Below, in pieces: positions 11,801 through 23,800 of a stretch of DNA of 64,000 nucleotides (the stretch's first letter is position 1; each line of letters begins with the position of its first letter). The DNA lies in assembly GCA_023078555.1 (NCBI GenBank), contig CM041204.1:3812430-3876429 (forward strand), written 5' to 3'. Origin of the DNA: Ulva prolifera (Eukaryota; Chlorophyta; Ulvophyceae; Ulvales; Ulvaceae). The notes below the pieces were generated by a model, which was not told the DNA's origin, did no database searches, and was given only the letters and a program-made list of their open reading frames with translations. A program made the position numbers and the translations under genes.

Positions 11801-14800
11801 CGCCTGCCACGCCGGGCTCGTGTACGCGGTGAAGCTCGCGTCGGTGAACCCGTTCCCGCGCACAACCTGGTGCGGGACCGTCGCGGAGGACGGCCGGTAC
11901 ACGCTCTGCAGCCACGTGCAGTGCCGCGCTGGGTCGGAGTCAACGAGCTTGATGACGTCAGCGAAGAGGAGGCCGTCGCGGGTGTCGACGGCGGCGTCGG
12001 CGTTGAGGTCCATCCATGGGAACGCTGTGGCGGCGGTGGCGACAGCGGGGGCGGGGGCAGACTGCAACAGGCGGCGAGTGCGCGCCTGTCGCTGCGCCCA
12101 CAGCTGCTGCACGAGGTCGGCGTCTGAGGCCAGCTTGCAGGCTCCGCGGCTGCAGCCTGCATACGGCAACGGAGTGTGTACTGGGTGAGAGCGGTGTCAT
12201 TCCACACAGGAGCAACGCTGCCTCATGTCATATAGCAGGAGCTAGCTGCAGGCATCGACAGGGCGACGGCGCATGCGCTGGCACGGAAGCCGCTTACCCG
12301 CCTGGATGTGATGATCTGCAGAGAAGTGAAGAGAAGGGTGTGAATGAGCTTCTTCTCCTACAGCTTCCACAGGCGCCTCGGCCTCAGGCTCCGCCGACGA
12401 GTCGCTGGCGGCCGCGAGGCGCCTGGACCCGGCCGCAGCCGTGGCGTAGGGGGCGCTGCCGGCACGGAGGTCGGCAGCTGTCGCGGCGGCGGCCTCGACG
12501 GCGTCCTGTGTGGCGTCGGTGAAGTAGCGCATGTTGAGCCGGTCTGTCGCAAACCGCAGCGGCGCCGATGTTGCGGAGAGCACCTGCAGCACGCATGCAC
12601 AACCTGTTATAACTACTTAGGCCAGAACACCGTGTGTCCTGGTGGCTGTGTCAGGCAATTCTGTCCTTGCTGTTACAGCCCGCCATTCCATGTTCCTGCT
12701 CAGCTGCCAGCTTCCAGGTAAACATGGCAGTGCGACCTGGTGCACCCACTGCTCGGAGGAATGCACGGATGTATGAGATCGCAGCCATTATCTCGGCAGG
12801 CAAGAGGCTGGCCCCAAGCTCATGTTTCAATAGGCTTACACAGATGTGATCATGTGCGCATACACAAAGGCTTTACCGGCAGTAGCACACCTCAACGCAC
12901 ATGATGGCGACCACGTTCACCGTCCGCGGCATCGCAGTTGGATTTGGCCACACCAGCGCCACCGTCACCGCGTTCGTGTCGCCAAAGTTGGCCGTCAGCG
13001 TTGCATCCGCCAGCGTGAATCCGTCATAAAACGGCGCCGGCCCGCATGCGCCCGCCGCAGCCTCGGGACTCCGAACGCCCAGCACGCGCAGCACGGTGTC
13101 ATCGTACGTCACCACAGCTGACACCGACTTCATGAGCTTCCCGGCCGACACCGCGAGGTACAGCGGCACAGCCGCGAGGTCTCCAGCACGCAGCAGGGGC
13201 GCGACCCCGTCGGCCGCCGCGGCGGCGAGCGGCGGCCCGCACCGGCCGCCGACGTCCAGAAACGTCTCGCGCGCCTCGAGGTTCGCCAAGACGTCCGTCG
13301 TGCCGACGACATCCGGCGCGCCTGCAGCCACGCACGTGCTGCGTGCTGTGATGGTGATCCGGGCCGCGGCGCTGTCAAGCAGGCGGAGGTCAAAACCGGT
13401 TGGGGCCGGATCGGTCCACACGGCCGCATCGACGGCGACGGCGGCGGGGTCACTGCTGGACAGCGCCGCAAGCGCCGTTTGTAGGGTGAGGACATCATCT
13501 AGGGCGGCGCTGCGAGACAGTGTGCCGACCGGCAAGCTGACGGGGCAGGCGAGGGCGTCGGTGTCTGTGAAGTTGAACGTGGCCACGAGCTCGCTGACCG
13601 CGTTGATGTCTCCGCGGAACGTGTGCGAACACGCCGGCTCGCTCGGGTCGCCGGAGAGCACACCAGTGGAGTCAAACACAGGGGACAAGGTGATGCTGCT
13701 GATAGCAGTGGGCCCGGTGACGGTGACATCTGCAGTGGTGGTCTTGGTGCCGAGCGTTGCGGTGACGGTGGCGGCACCGAGGCCGCCGGGGCGGATGCGG
13801 TTTGAGAGCGCGGGGGTGGTGAGGCTTGCGGCGAGGGCGACGGTGGCCGGGGCGGAGGAGGTGAGTGCGACGCTTGAAGACACGTCGTAGTACGTGCCTG
13901 CAGAGGCAGGCAAGCGCGTCGGTGCGATCGGGTGCAGATACAACACAGCATGATGGGATATTGTGTATGTACAAAGCATACACGCTCGGCTCAGAGCGTG
14001 TACGCCTCGATATCTACCAAATAAGCCGCATGCGCCCATGTTCCTGTCTACAGCATGCCGGACTAACAAGCGTCACTGGAGCACCGGGTGTGGCCTGCTG
14101 CAGGCGGAAGCAGCAAGCTTATTCCAGCAGCAAGAGGCAGGTTTGCGCAGCAGTCCCGGATACATGCCCAATTACAGCCAACATGTGAGACAATGGCATG
14201 TCCCTCGCGTGGCTCCAAGCGCAGACTTTGACCATGCAGCTACGTCCACAGGCACATAGTGTGTGCCACCACTGACCCCCTGGCTCATGACGTTCAATTA
14301 CGGAGGACCCAACCCCACGCAGGCCGTACCTCGGAGGTGGTCGCGCTGGGCACTCAGCCGCGCCGCGGTCCACAGCGTGCGCTGCTGGAAGTCGCCGGCG
14401 TTGCATACCAGCTGCCGCAGCGTACTGGCCGCTGCGGGGGTGCAGCCGGCGGCGACGGGGGGCTCCCCAAAGGCAACAGGCTCGGCGTCGTGACACGCCA
14501 CCTGGGCCTGCAGGCACTCCACCACCACCGCCCAGACCTGCATGTCAGAGGTCGCAAGGACTTGTCGTTGGGGCTGTCATGTTCTGGAGCACACCGTCAG
14601 GAGTGGGAAGTGATCTATCAATACATAGCAGCATCCAGCTCACCGCGGCCGCATGCAAGCGCAGAGCAAATACAGAGCAAGCGCAGAGCAAGCGCAGAGC
14701 AAGCGCAGAGTAAGTGCAGAGATGGCGCAGAGCAAGCGCAGAGCAAATACAGAGGCCGCATGAAATTGCAGAGCAAGCACAGAGCAAGCCCAGAGCAAGT

Positions 14801-17800
14801 GCAGATGGACAAGCCAAGTATGAAGCACACTGTCCGAGCATGGGACCCAACATTGTATCAGCACGTCTCACCGCTACAGCGCACGCAACGGCCACACCGA
14901 GACTGCACCAATCGAGCGACATATCCATGCACACAATCGCCACAGACGGCAGTCACGGCAGGGCGTCACGCACCTGCGTGGATGCAGAGACACTCTCCTC
15001 CCGGCAGGGTGAGGAGTAGGTGGCGTTGACGGTGCAAAGGGTAGCCCCGCAGCTTGCGCCTGCGGTCGCGCGCACCTCCGGCGCGGCGCTGCCGTCATAC
15101 ACCACCTCGCACGCGGCCGCGCCCTGCGTGACCTGCAGCTGGAGCGTGTCGCCGTTCGGCGGAGGGAAGCGCGCGGCGCTGACTGTCCCGTCCTCGTACC
15201 TGCACTTGGCGTGCCCCCTTCCACGGATGCCTGATATGAGAGCATGCGAACCATTGCAGCGGGTTATGGGGAATGCCCTAGATCTGCGCAGATGGAGATG
15301 CTGGGGCAGACATGAAGCGCCCGACACAGTGCTGGTACTTGTGTCACGAACCCAAGGACAACATGCCTGAGAGCCGACGAGAAGCCTCGCTTTGTGAACA
15401 ATAATGGGTTTGATAGCCACAACAATAACTATGGCCCTTAATGGACAAAGGGGCAACACTCTGTCCTGCCTCGTTCCGGTCGGCCGCATATTGGAAATTC
15501 AACTGATATATTGTTGCCAGAAACGCAATAAACCTCAATTTCCGGACTGAGCCCCGTTCACGGCCAAAACCGCCAGGCTGCAATCTGCACACCCACATCA
15601 GTGCTCTACTGTCAGGCACTGCTCCACCAAGGGAACACGGAACATTGTAACGCACTGAAGCTTGATCTGGAGGGCGGTGCTGGTGGGGAACGAGATTGGT
15701 GCCGCGGCCGCCTCATCTGCTGGGCATGCGATGTCAGGGGTCGCGGGCGCCAGCGAGATCGCGGCCGTGCACGGCACGTCCACACAGCCGCACGCCTGCC
15801 CAGACGCGGCCGTCTCTCCACAGAGGTCCCACGTCGCGTTGAGCTGCTTGCTACAGCGGCACGCAGCCGGCGAGACGTTGTCCGTGAGGGCGACCGTGGC
15901 AGCCCCAGCAGGAGTCCGTGACACAGCAAACGCGGACGTCTCAGCGGCGATCGTGGCCTACAGGGCACCAGGCCTCGGCCGCAGGCCAGGGTGGACGTCA
16001 CGAGTGACATGTAGGCAGGCAGATCGGCACAAGTGCAGTAGGTCTGCAGCGCAAAGCACACCGCCAGAGGTGCATGTGGAGTACATGCCGAACATGCATG
16101 AGCAGGGCAATAGATTCCCCAGCGCGAGCCACACAAGTTTTAGTGCATGCGATGTGTAGCATGTCACGTTTACGGTGATAGCTGATAAGCTGCAGGTCCC
16201 CACAGTATTGTGTGACTCGCAGGCCAGCAGCACTTTGATCATTGCGGTGGTGTCTGTTGTGGAGGCGCACCTCGCTCGTGACGTCTTCCGAAAGCACCAC
16301 GCCCCCCGACCCCGCACTCTGCGCGTACACCGCGACCACCCCGGTGTCCCCGGGGTCCTCAAACCGCTGCGACACCGTCAGCCGCACCGTCACCGCCGTC
16401 GCCGACTGCTGCAGCACCTCTGCGGCCGCAACCGACGCCAGCACCATGCGCAGCGGGTCGACGCAGACCGCATCCGCCAGCGCGTCCACCTGCACCGACG
16501 CCTCCGCCGGGTTCACGCCGCGAGCGGCATCCACCGACACAACCGCCCCGGCCGATACCGCCGACGCGGTCATGCGGCCGCCGGAGACTGTGATCGCGGG
16601 GTCGTCGGCTGAGATGGGGGTGCGGTCCGAGACGTCGACCGTGATCGTCGCCGCGGGCTCGTCAGGGTTCTGGAAGTGCGCGGCTGCGTACAGCGCGGCC
16701 GATTGCCACCGCGGAGGGGCCGGGCCGGCCACGGCCAGTCCTGGCCCGCATGCAGCGGGGCTCAGCACTCGCAGTGTGTATGACGCGGCGCCCAGCGTGA
16801 GGCGCGGACGCAGGACGGTGAGCTCGTGTGCCTCGGAGAAGGCGCCATACGTGACTTCGACGGCCGTGGACGAGCGCGATGGCGTGGCCACCGCGGCGGG
16901 GGGGATCTCCACATCGCAGCCGGCGGCAGTGAGCTGAGCCGTGCGGTTTCCGGACGCAGTGCAGGCGTAGCCCGCGGAGGCTGCGGGAATCTGAGAAACC
17001 GCGCCTGGTCCAAGGGGAAATGTACGGAGAAGCTGGGTGGTGTAAGTGGCCACAAGGGAACCCCCTGCACACGAGAAGCCATCGATGGAGATTTGGGCTA
17101 TCAGTAGCATTCACGCACAAATTCGTCAGCTGCAAAGCCGACTGAGCTCCGGCCTCAATTGCCTTGGGAGTTCGTGCCTTCGTACGCCGCTGTGTCAAAC
17201 AGCGGGGAGTCCCGGCCCCCGACGACGATCCCAGAGTCCTCTGGCGCGGCAACACGCAGCGGCACGCCTGTGGCCGCATCACCCTCAAACCCATAGTTTG
17301 TCGGCGTGGCAATGAGGATATTTGCGGCGTCTGCGAAGGGCTTCAGCTGGTACACGCCAGACAGCGAGGCTGTGGCGGCGTACGTGCCCGCAGCCACGGC
17401 CGGAAGCACCGTGAAAATGAAGTCCGCGAGCGGGATCTTGGGCCCGGATACGGGGGTGCCCTGGCTGAGGTCCGCGTTGAGCGTCACTGTGCTCGTGTCT
17501 GGTAGCTCGTTGTTGATCTGTAATTGTTGACGTCTGTCATGGCAAGACGAAGGACAAGGGACTGGTGTAGCGCGGTAGTGGTCGTGAGAATCTCTACTAA
17601 GCGGTCCACTATGAGCATCGGACACTACTTCTGCAGACCACATGTGTGAGATGTTGATGCAAAATTTGAACATGCAGGCACATGTCGCATTGTCCCACTG
17701 GATGTTGAATAGACGTGCAACACGAGATTCGCTCACGCTGGTTGCTTGACACATGCATGTGTCCCCGCGGGGACATGTGCATAGAGAGAGCGCCAGTGTG

Positions 17801-20800
17801 TGAACACAGCGCCGCACCTTCCACGCGCTGTTCAGCTCGTACCCGCTGTACTGCAGCACTGCGTCATCAAACTGCACCTGCACCTGGAAGCCGCCGGCGC
17901 GCTGCCCGCCGGAGTCCGCAAACACGGCCATCCGCACCGCCTCGCCAGGGTACACCACGCGGTACGGGGCAAACATGAACCCTGACCGCGCGAGCGGCGC
18001 CGACTGCGCCGGCACGCCGGCGAGGTCTACAGCGGAGCGTGCTGACTCAGCGATGACCGTGCCGTTGGCCGCGACGGCCTCCAGGGACGCCTGCAGGATG
18101 GCGACCTGGCCGGGTGCGGTGAGGCTGGAGGGGATCACGGCGTCGCAGTCGCCGCCGGTGTCTGCGGAGTACGCTGTGGAGGGGGCGGCACAGGGCAGGT
18201 GCACGGTCTGCTGTGCACCGCGGAGGGTGATGCGGAGGGTCACGGCGCTCACATCGACTGCCGTCGACGAGAAGGCGTCGTACAGCATGTACCTGCACAG
18301 GGCGCCGTGGTTGCCCTACGGGACCTGGCTGACAGGCTATTCCCCGGATGGCCCAGAGAGCATGCAATTCCAGTATCGCTCATACGAAAGGGCCCGCGTT
18401 CCGCCGCGCATCAAGCACACTGGTGTGCCGGGACACCTGCCGCAGAGAGCCTGTGGCATTCACGCATTGCAGAATCACAGCATACACAGAACCACCACTG
18501 TAGGGAAGTTATGGCAGTGACTTTGTTCCACCTTCAGCGAATACCATGCAGAACATACCGGAAGAACATCCTCCGCCCATTTGTCCGCGGCCCCACCGCT
18601 GAGTCATCCTCAACGTAGTACACGCGCCGCTGCTGCGCTGCGCGCACGCTCACGACCGCCCGCCGCAGCGGCGCCACCGGTAGCCTCAGTTCCGCCGCGG
18701 CCGCATCCTGCGACACCCGCAGCGGCGACCCCCCGACCGCAAACGAGAGCTCATCCCCGCCACTCCCCCCCGCGCCCCCGACCAGCGCAAACGTCTGCGT
18801 GAACGCCATCGCATCACACGACACCTCCTGCCCGGTCGGCGGCCCAATCGGCAAGCCGAGCCCAGCCACAAACGTGATCTCCGGGCGGAGCTCCGGCAGC
18901 GCGGGACTCGCGCACTCGCAGCATGCAACCTCCCCACAGTCCCCCGGGTCAAGCTGGAAGTCCGCGACCGTCTCGAGCGCCTGCCGCAGGCAGCACGGCA
19001 CCACAGAGTCGGCAGCTGGCTCGCCCACCATGAGAAGCGTGTACGTCGTGCCGTTGCGCAGGGTAATGGGCACGTTCACCCGCACAAAGGATGTTGCCAC
19101 GGACACCGTGCCGAAATGCGTCGGGTCCAGCGGCGTGTCCAGGAACGGCAGCAGTGTGGATGGTGCAGAGGCTTCCGCGCGGAGCTGCGTGGCGGTGAGG
19201 GCCGGCAAGGAGGCCGCCGCGGTGCTGCCGGGGGGGTTGGGGATGAGGACGTAGGCGATGCTGCCGTCCACGGACATCGTGAGGGAGAGCTTGGTGGAGT
19301 TTGTGTCGCCGCTGCAGCGCATGGTGTTGATGCATGCAGGCGCCAGCAAGGAGGGTGGCGACAGGAATGTTGACGCCACCTCGGGCGAGACATTGCCGGC
19401 AGTGTCGCGAGCGGCGCAGTGTGCCTGCATGGCACAGAGGTGTCTTGTTCACGTGGTGCATAATGTGCAGGGAGTGCGGGGCTTTACAAGAATGTGTGAA
19501 GTGGTCAGTGGCACTGTAGCGGGTCTCCTGCAGGCCATGACTGATTTTACATGCTTTCACATGAATAAATACGTCAGGCAACGGCAGCTCAGCAAGTGAA
19601 TGAGAAAGACGGCAACAAGCACACGGGCATGAAGCCGAGAAATACGACTATTCAGACCTACTGTTGGGGGGAAGAACGGTGGCAGGACATGCAGTCACAC
19701 AAGCAGAAGCGCACCATGAATATTTGCGAGCTGACAGTTGGCGTGAACGCCACCGTCTCCCACTCCCGCGCCGCACCCATCTCAATGCACTCATGCTGAG
19801 CACCTGCCACGCCGTCTGGCAGAACACCGGCCAGCACGTCCACAGCGCTCGGCAGCGCCGGATCGTACGGCAGCCGCACACAGCACACTGAGCTCGCACT
19901 GTCTCCCAGCACGTACACGTCCGCGTACGCCTCAGCCACAGGCGTGCCGCTCACGCACGACCCAGCCGCCCCCGGCTCACAGATGGACACCTCACACAGC
20001 GCAGGCGGGCACGTGTCGCTGCCGCAAGCCTGCCGCAGGAGCGTTGGCGCGCTGAACGTCGTCGTCATTGGCGCAGGTGCCGCCGGCGCCGCCGGCACCA
20101 CCCGCTCACACACCCCCCCGCTGCCGGCTGGCTGCCATGTTAGCACGGACGTCGCACACACTGCCTGCCGCTGCGCCTCCACCGCCTCGAGCGAGAGCCC
20201 GCCCACTGCGGCGGCGCCACCGCGCGCACATGGGACCGTCGCGCTGCAGCCGCCATCACACTTCTCTGACGCGGACCGGGCACCGCAGACGATTACGTCC
20301 ACGCCGCCGCACTGCTCCATCCCGGTAATCTCTGCCACAGCGATAGCCGCGTCGACACACATCACCCCCTCCGCGAGCGTGGGGCAGCATTCGCTATCCT
20401 GATTTGCGGATGCCGCCATCGCCGGGCAGCACGAGTACTCTGAGCAGGAGAACAGCTGCGGGCAGTACATTGCCGGGAGAGCACCGCAGGACGACGGCGA
20501 CACGCGGTACTTCACCAGCGTCGGCCGCGGCGCCGCGCACCGGACCTCCATCCGGCAGCTCCCGTCTGCCGCACTGCAGTCGCACGCCTGCGACATCTCG
20601 CACGACACATCCACGATGTCATCGTGGGTCGTGAAGGGCACACACGTCGGCACACCGCCGCCGCATGTGAAATTCGCAACCTCCTCCGGCACAGCACACA
20701 GCACGTAGTCCCGCCCCGGCTGCAGTGCCCCCGCAGAGCCCTGAGGCACCGAGAACGTCGACTCGACGCCGTTGGCGACGCAGAACGTCCCTGAAGCCGC

Positions 20801-23800
20801 GAGCCGCGCCGAGGACACCGGGGGGGTGCCAGCGCGGACCTGAGCGACCGTCGGCAATGGGAACATCGTTGAATTGATGCGCACAGCGTCGCCGGGGAGA
20901 TATGCATCGAGGATGACGTAATCCATGGCATAACCCTCGTCCGCGTTTGTATCGCGCTTGCCGATGGTGACGGACACCTGTGCGGACGCACTGTCGATGC
21001 ATGGGCAGTCCACGCGGAGGTCTTGAATGCATGGGGGGTCAACGAGGGTGCAGACGAGCGGCTCAGGGGAACCAGTGGAGCAGAAGGTGGCCATGCGGTT
21101 GGCTTTCGGGCGGTTGAGGTCCTCCGCGATGGCATGCACGATGTAGCTGTGGCCCTGCTGGAGGTTCTGAGAGAGTCTCAGTCCGCGCTGGAAAGCCAGG
21201 GTGGGAGCCGCCATATCGGCGTCGTCGGGGAACATCAGGGTGCCCCCGCCGGACAGCACAGGTACTTCTGTGTCAGAGATCACGCCGCGGAAAACCTGCA
21301 CAGCGGTGCCGGATACCTACCCCTGCTTGCTGAAACAGACTATGCCGTTCCGCCTCTGTGCATTAGAAATACACCACATTGCCAGCGGCATGTCAGATCA
21401 TCAAAGCAGTTGAGAATGGAAAGTTAAAGCGATGCTCACCCACCCCACGCATCTGTGCGGGCACGATTCCCACCACACTGATTGAACAAGTGCAGCGCCT
21501 CTTTCTCTTTTTTCCTTTGCATGCAAGCCAGCAGAAGAATTGTGCAAAACAGAGCCTCACGGGATGCACGTCTAGCTGAATTCATATCTCATTGCATTGC
21601 CGCAGGTTGCATGTGGTGCGCTCGCCAACGGCAGCCCATCACCTCGCTCCTACATCGAGGTGACCGAACGAAGGAGTGGCCGACATAGCTGCACCAAACA
21701 TTAAACACTTGGAGTCGCAATCCAGGGCGGTGCGCACGTGGCTGGGAGAAGGCTCCAGCGCACTGCCGTTGGCTTGCAGCACGTAGTACACGCGGCCGCT
21801 CGTGTTAAGCTTGACATTGAGCTGCAACGAGTCCACTGTCGACTCAGCCAAGCTACATGAGACCTCACATGCCGGGGGACCAACTGCCTGTGAGCGAATG
21901 ATCCACTGCCGCGCTACAACCGGACGGTTTGGAGTCGGCCGGGTGCGGTCCTCCGAAACAGCAAAGAGGGCGTAGTAGCTGTCGGGCTCCAGGCCAGACG
22001 CCGAGAATCCAGGCGCCACATACTGCGGCTGTGTGAATGCCTCACCACTGCCACCACCCGGTCCAATCACGATCTCATCAGACACGCCCTGCAGCAGCCG
22101 GCGCCGCCCTCCAGTGCTGTTGGTGGCAGCGCCGGAGTCCGCAGCTGAGACAAGCGAGCTGTTCAGTGAAGCAGACGCGTTGGTGGACATGGCTGATGTA
22201 TTCGCAGCGGCCAAGGCGGCTGCATAAGCCGGGAGGGCAGTCACGTTCGGCGCGGCGCCGGTGCCATTGGAGTACAGCTCAAACTGCTCTGCGAGGGGAA
22301 GGCTCGTGCACGTGCTGACACTCATGTAGCCACAGCCACTCTGCAGCAGCTCCCCAGCATCTGCGAGGTACGCTCGGGTCGCCCACGCATCCTCAAACCC
22401 GAGCTTGCAGCTCAGCTGCGGCTCACAGCACGCACATGGAGCCGTTACGGCGCACCCAAACCCTGGCGATACTTGCTGCAGACCCCTTCCCAGCACAGGG
22501 GACACTGCCCTGCCACCCTCAGACACCGCCGGTCCAGGTATGGAGCGCAGCACAGCAGGGAAAGCTGCCGCGGCAGGGCCTGGGTTGCCCCGCAGTGAGA
22601 GCGGCAGGGCGGACAGCCTGCGACGGGAGCCCGGCTCCGGCTCACAGCCCCGCCACCGTTCCCCCGGCGGCACTTCGTACACCTCCCCGGGAGACATCTG
22701 CAGCCGCTCGCACTTGTACCGCTCCACGAGGGAGGTGTGTGCCGGGAGCCGGGTCATCGAGTAGTACACCGCGCCTCCCTCGTTGGTTCGGAAGGAGACA
22801 TCGAAGAAGGTGGAGCCGACGTTGCCGCAGAATTTGCGGCCTGAGGCGTCCTCTGTGCAGGAATCGGTTGCGGTGGAGCCGCACGGAGACCGGAGCGTCA
22901 GCTGCGGCGCGGAGAGGTCCGGCAGAGTTGTGGCTGTCGGAATTTCTGGAGCGTCCATTGCATTTCCAGCTGAATCCACAAGAACGAGGTGCACCTATGC
23001 TCACGAGGTTCAGTCATGATGCTTCTGTACATGCGATCGAATGTTTGATGGATACGGCAGTGACCGACATGCCTCGAAAAGCGGTGATGAAACGGGGTGC
23101 GGGGGACACTTCAACGTACAGGAGCGCTCAGAGGCTGGCTCAACACACATCGAGAGGCCACACAGTGAATCAGGATACAGTGGTAATCTGGGCCAGGTTC
23201 TTGCGTGACGAAGTGGGGTGCCGAGATTCATGCATGCGGGTGCTGCCTCATGCACAGTGAGTCGCGAACCAGGACTACACACAGCTGCCGCATCCAGCAG
23301 GCTCACTGCACTTGCACAACAAAGCGCGTCTAACAAGCAGGGCATAAACGCCAGACATGAGAGTGCGATCCCACAGCCACACTTGGAAGGGCAGGAAGAT
23401 GCGGTGGCTGGGACTGATCGTCACGGCCATGCAAGACGCAGTTGCGAACCCGTTCCTCGTGTTCACCGCTGCCTCATCAAGGTATGCTGGGGAGAAAACC
23501 CAAACAGATGCGCACCTTGTACTGTGTCTGGGGATTCAGCGAGTCTGTGTGCTCCGCACACATCACCGTGTCGCTGATGCATGGCGGGGTAATCTCCAGG
23601 TCTGTGACCTCATTTGCACCGACGACCTCCCACTGCCCCCAAGCCACAATTGGCCCGTCCTCCCGCAGCTCCGTCCCATTGCCGACCGTGCCCTGATGTA
23701 GCTGCCGGCGCGCAGCAGCGGCACTGCCGTCGCCTGAGACCCGCGCCGCCTCAGCAGCTGGCGTTGAGGACACGGCGAGCACCTGCTGCGTGCTGAGCTG

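Noticed and set aside
12016-14029. Long plus-strand open frames opposite the large gene (for example 13096-13890).
   Set aside because: They mirror GC-rich minus-strand exons and show Arg/Ser/Ala-rich shadow composition.
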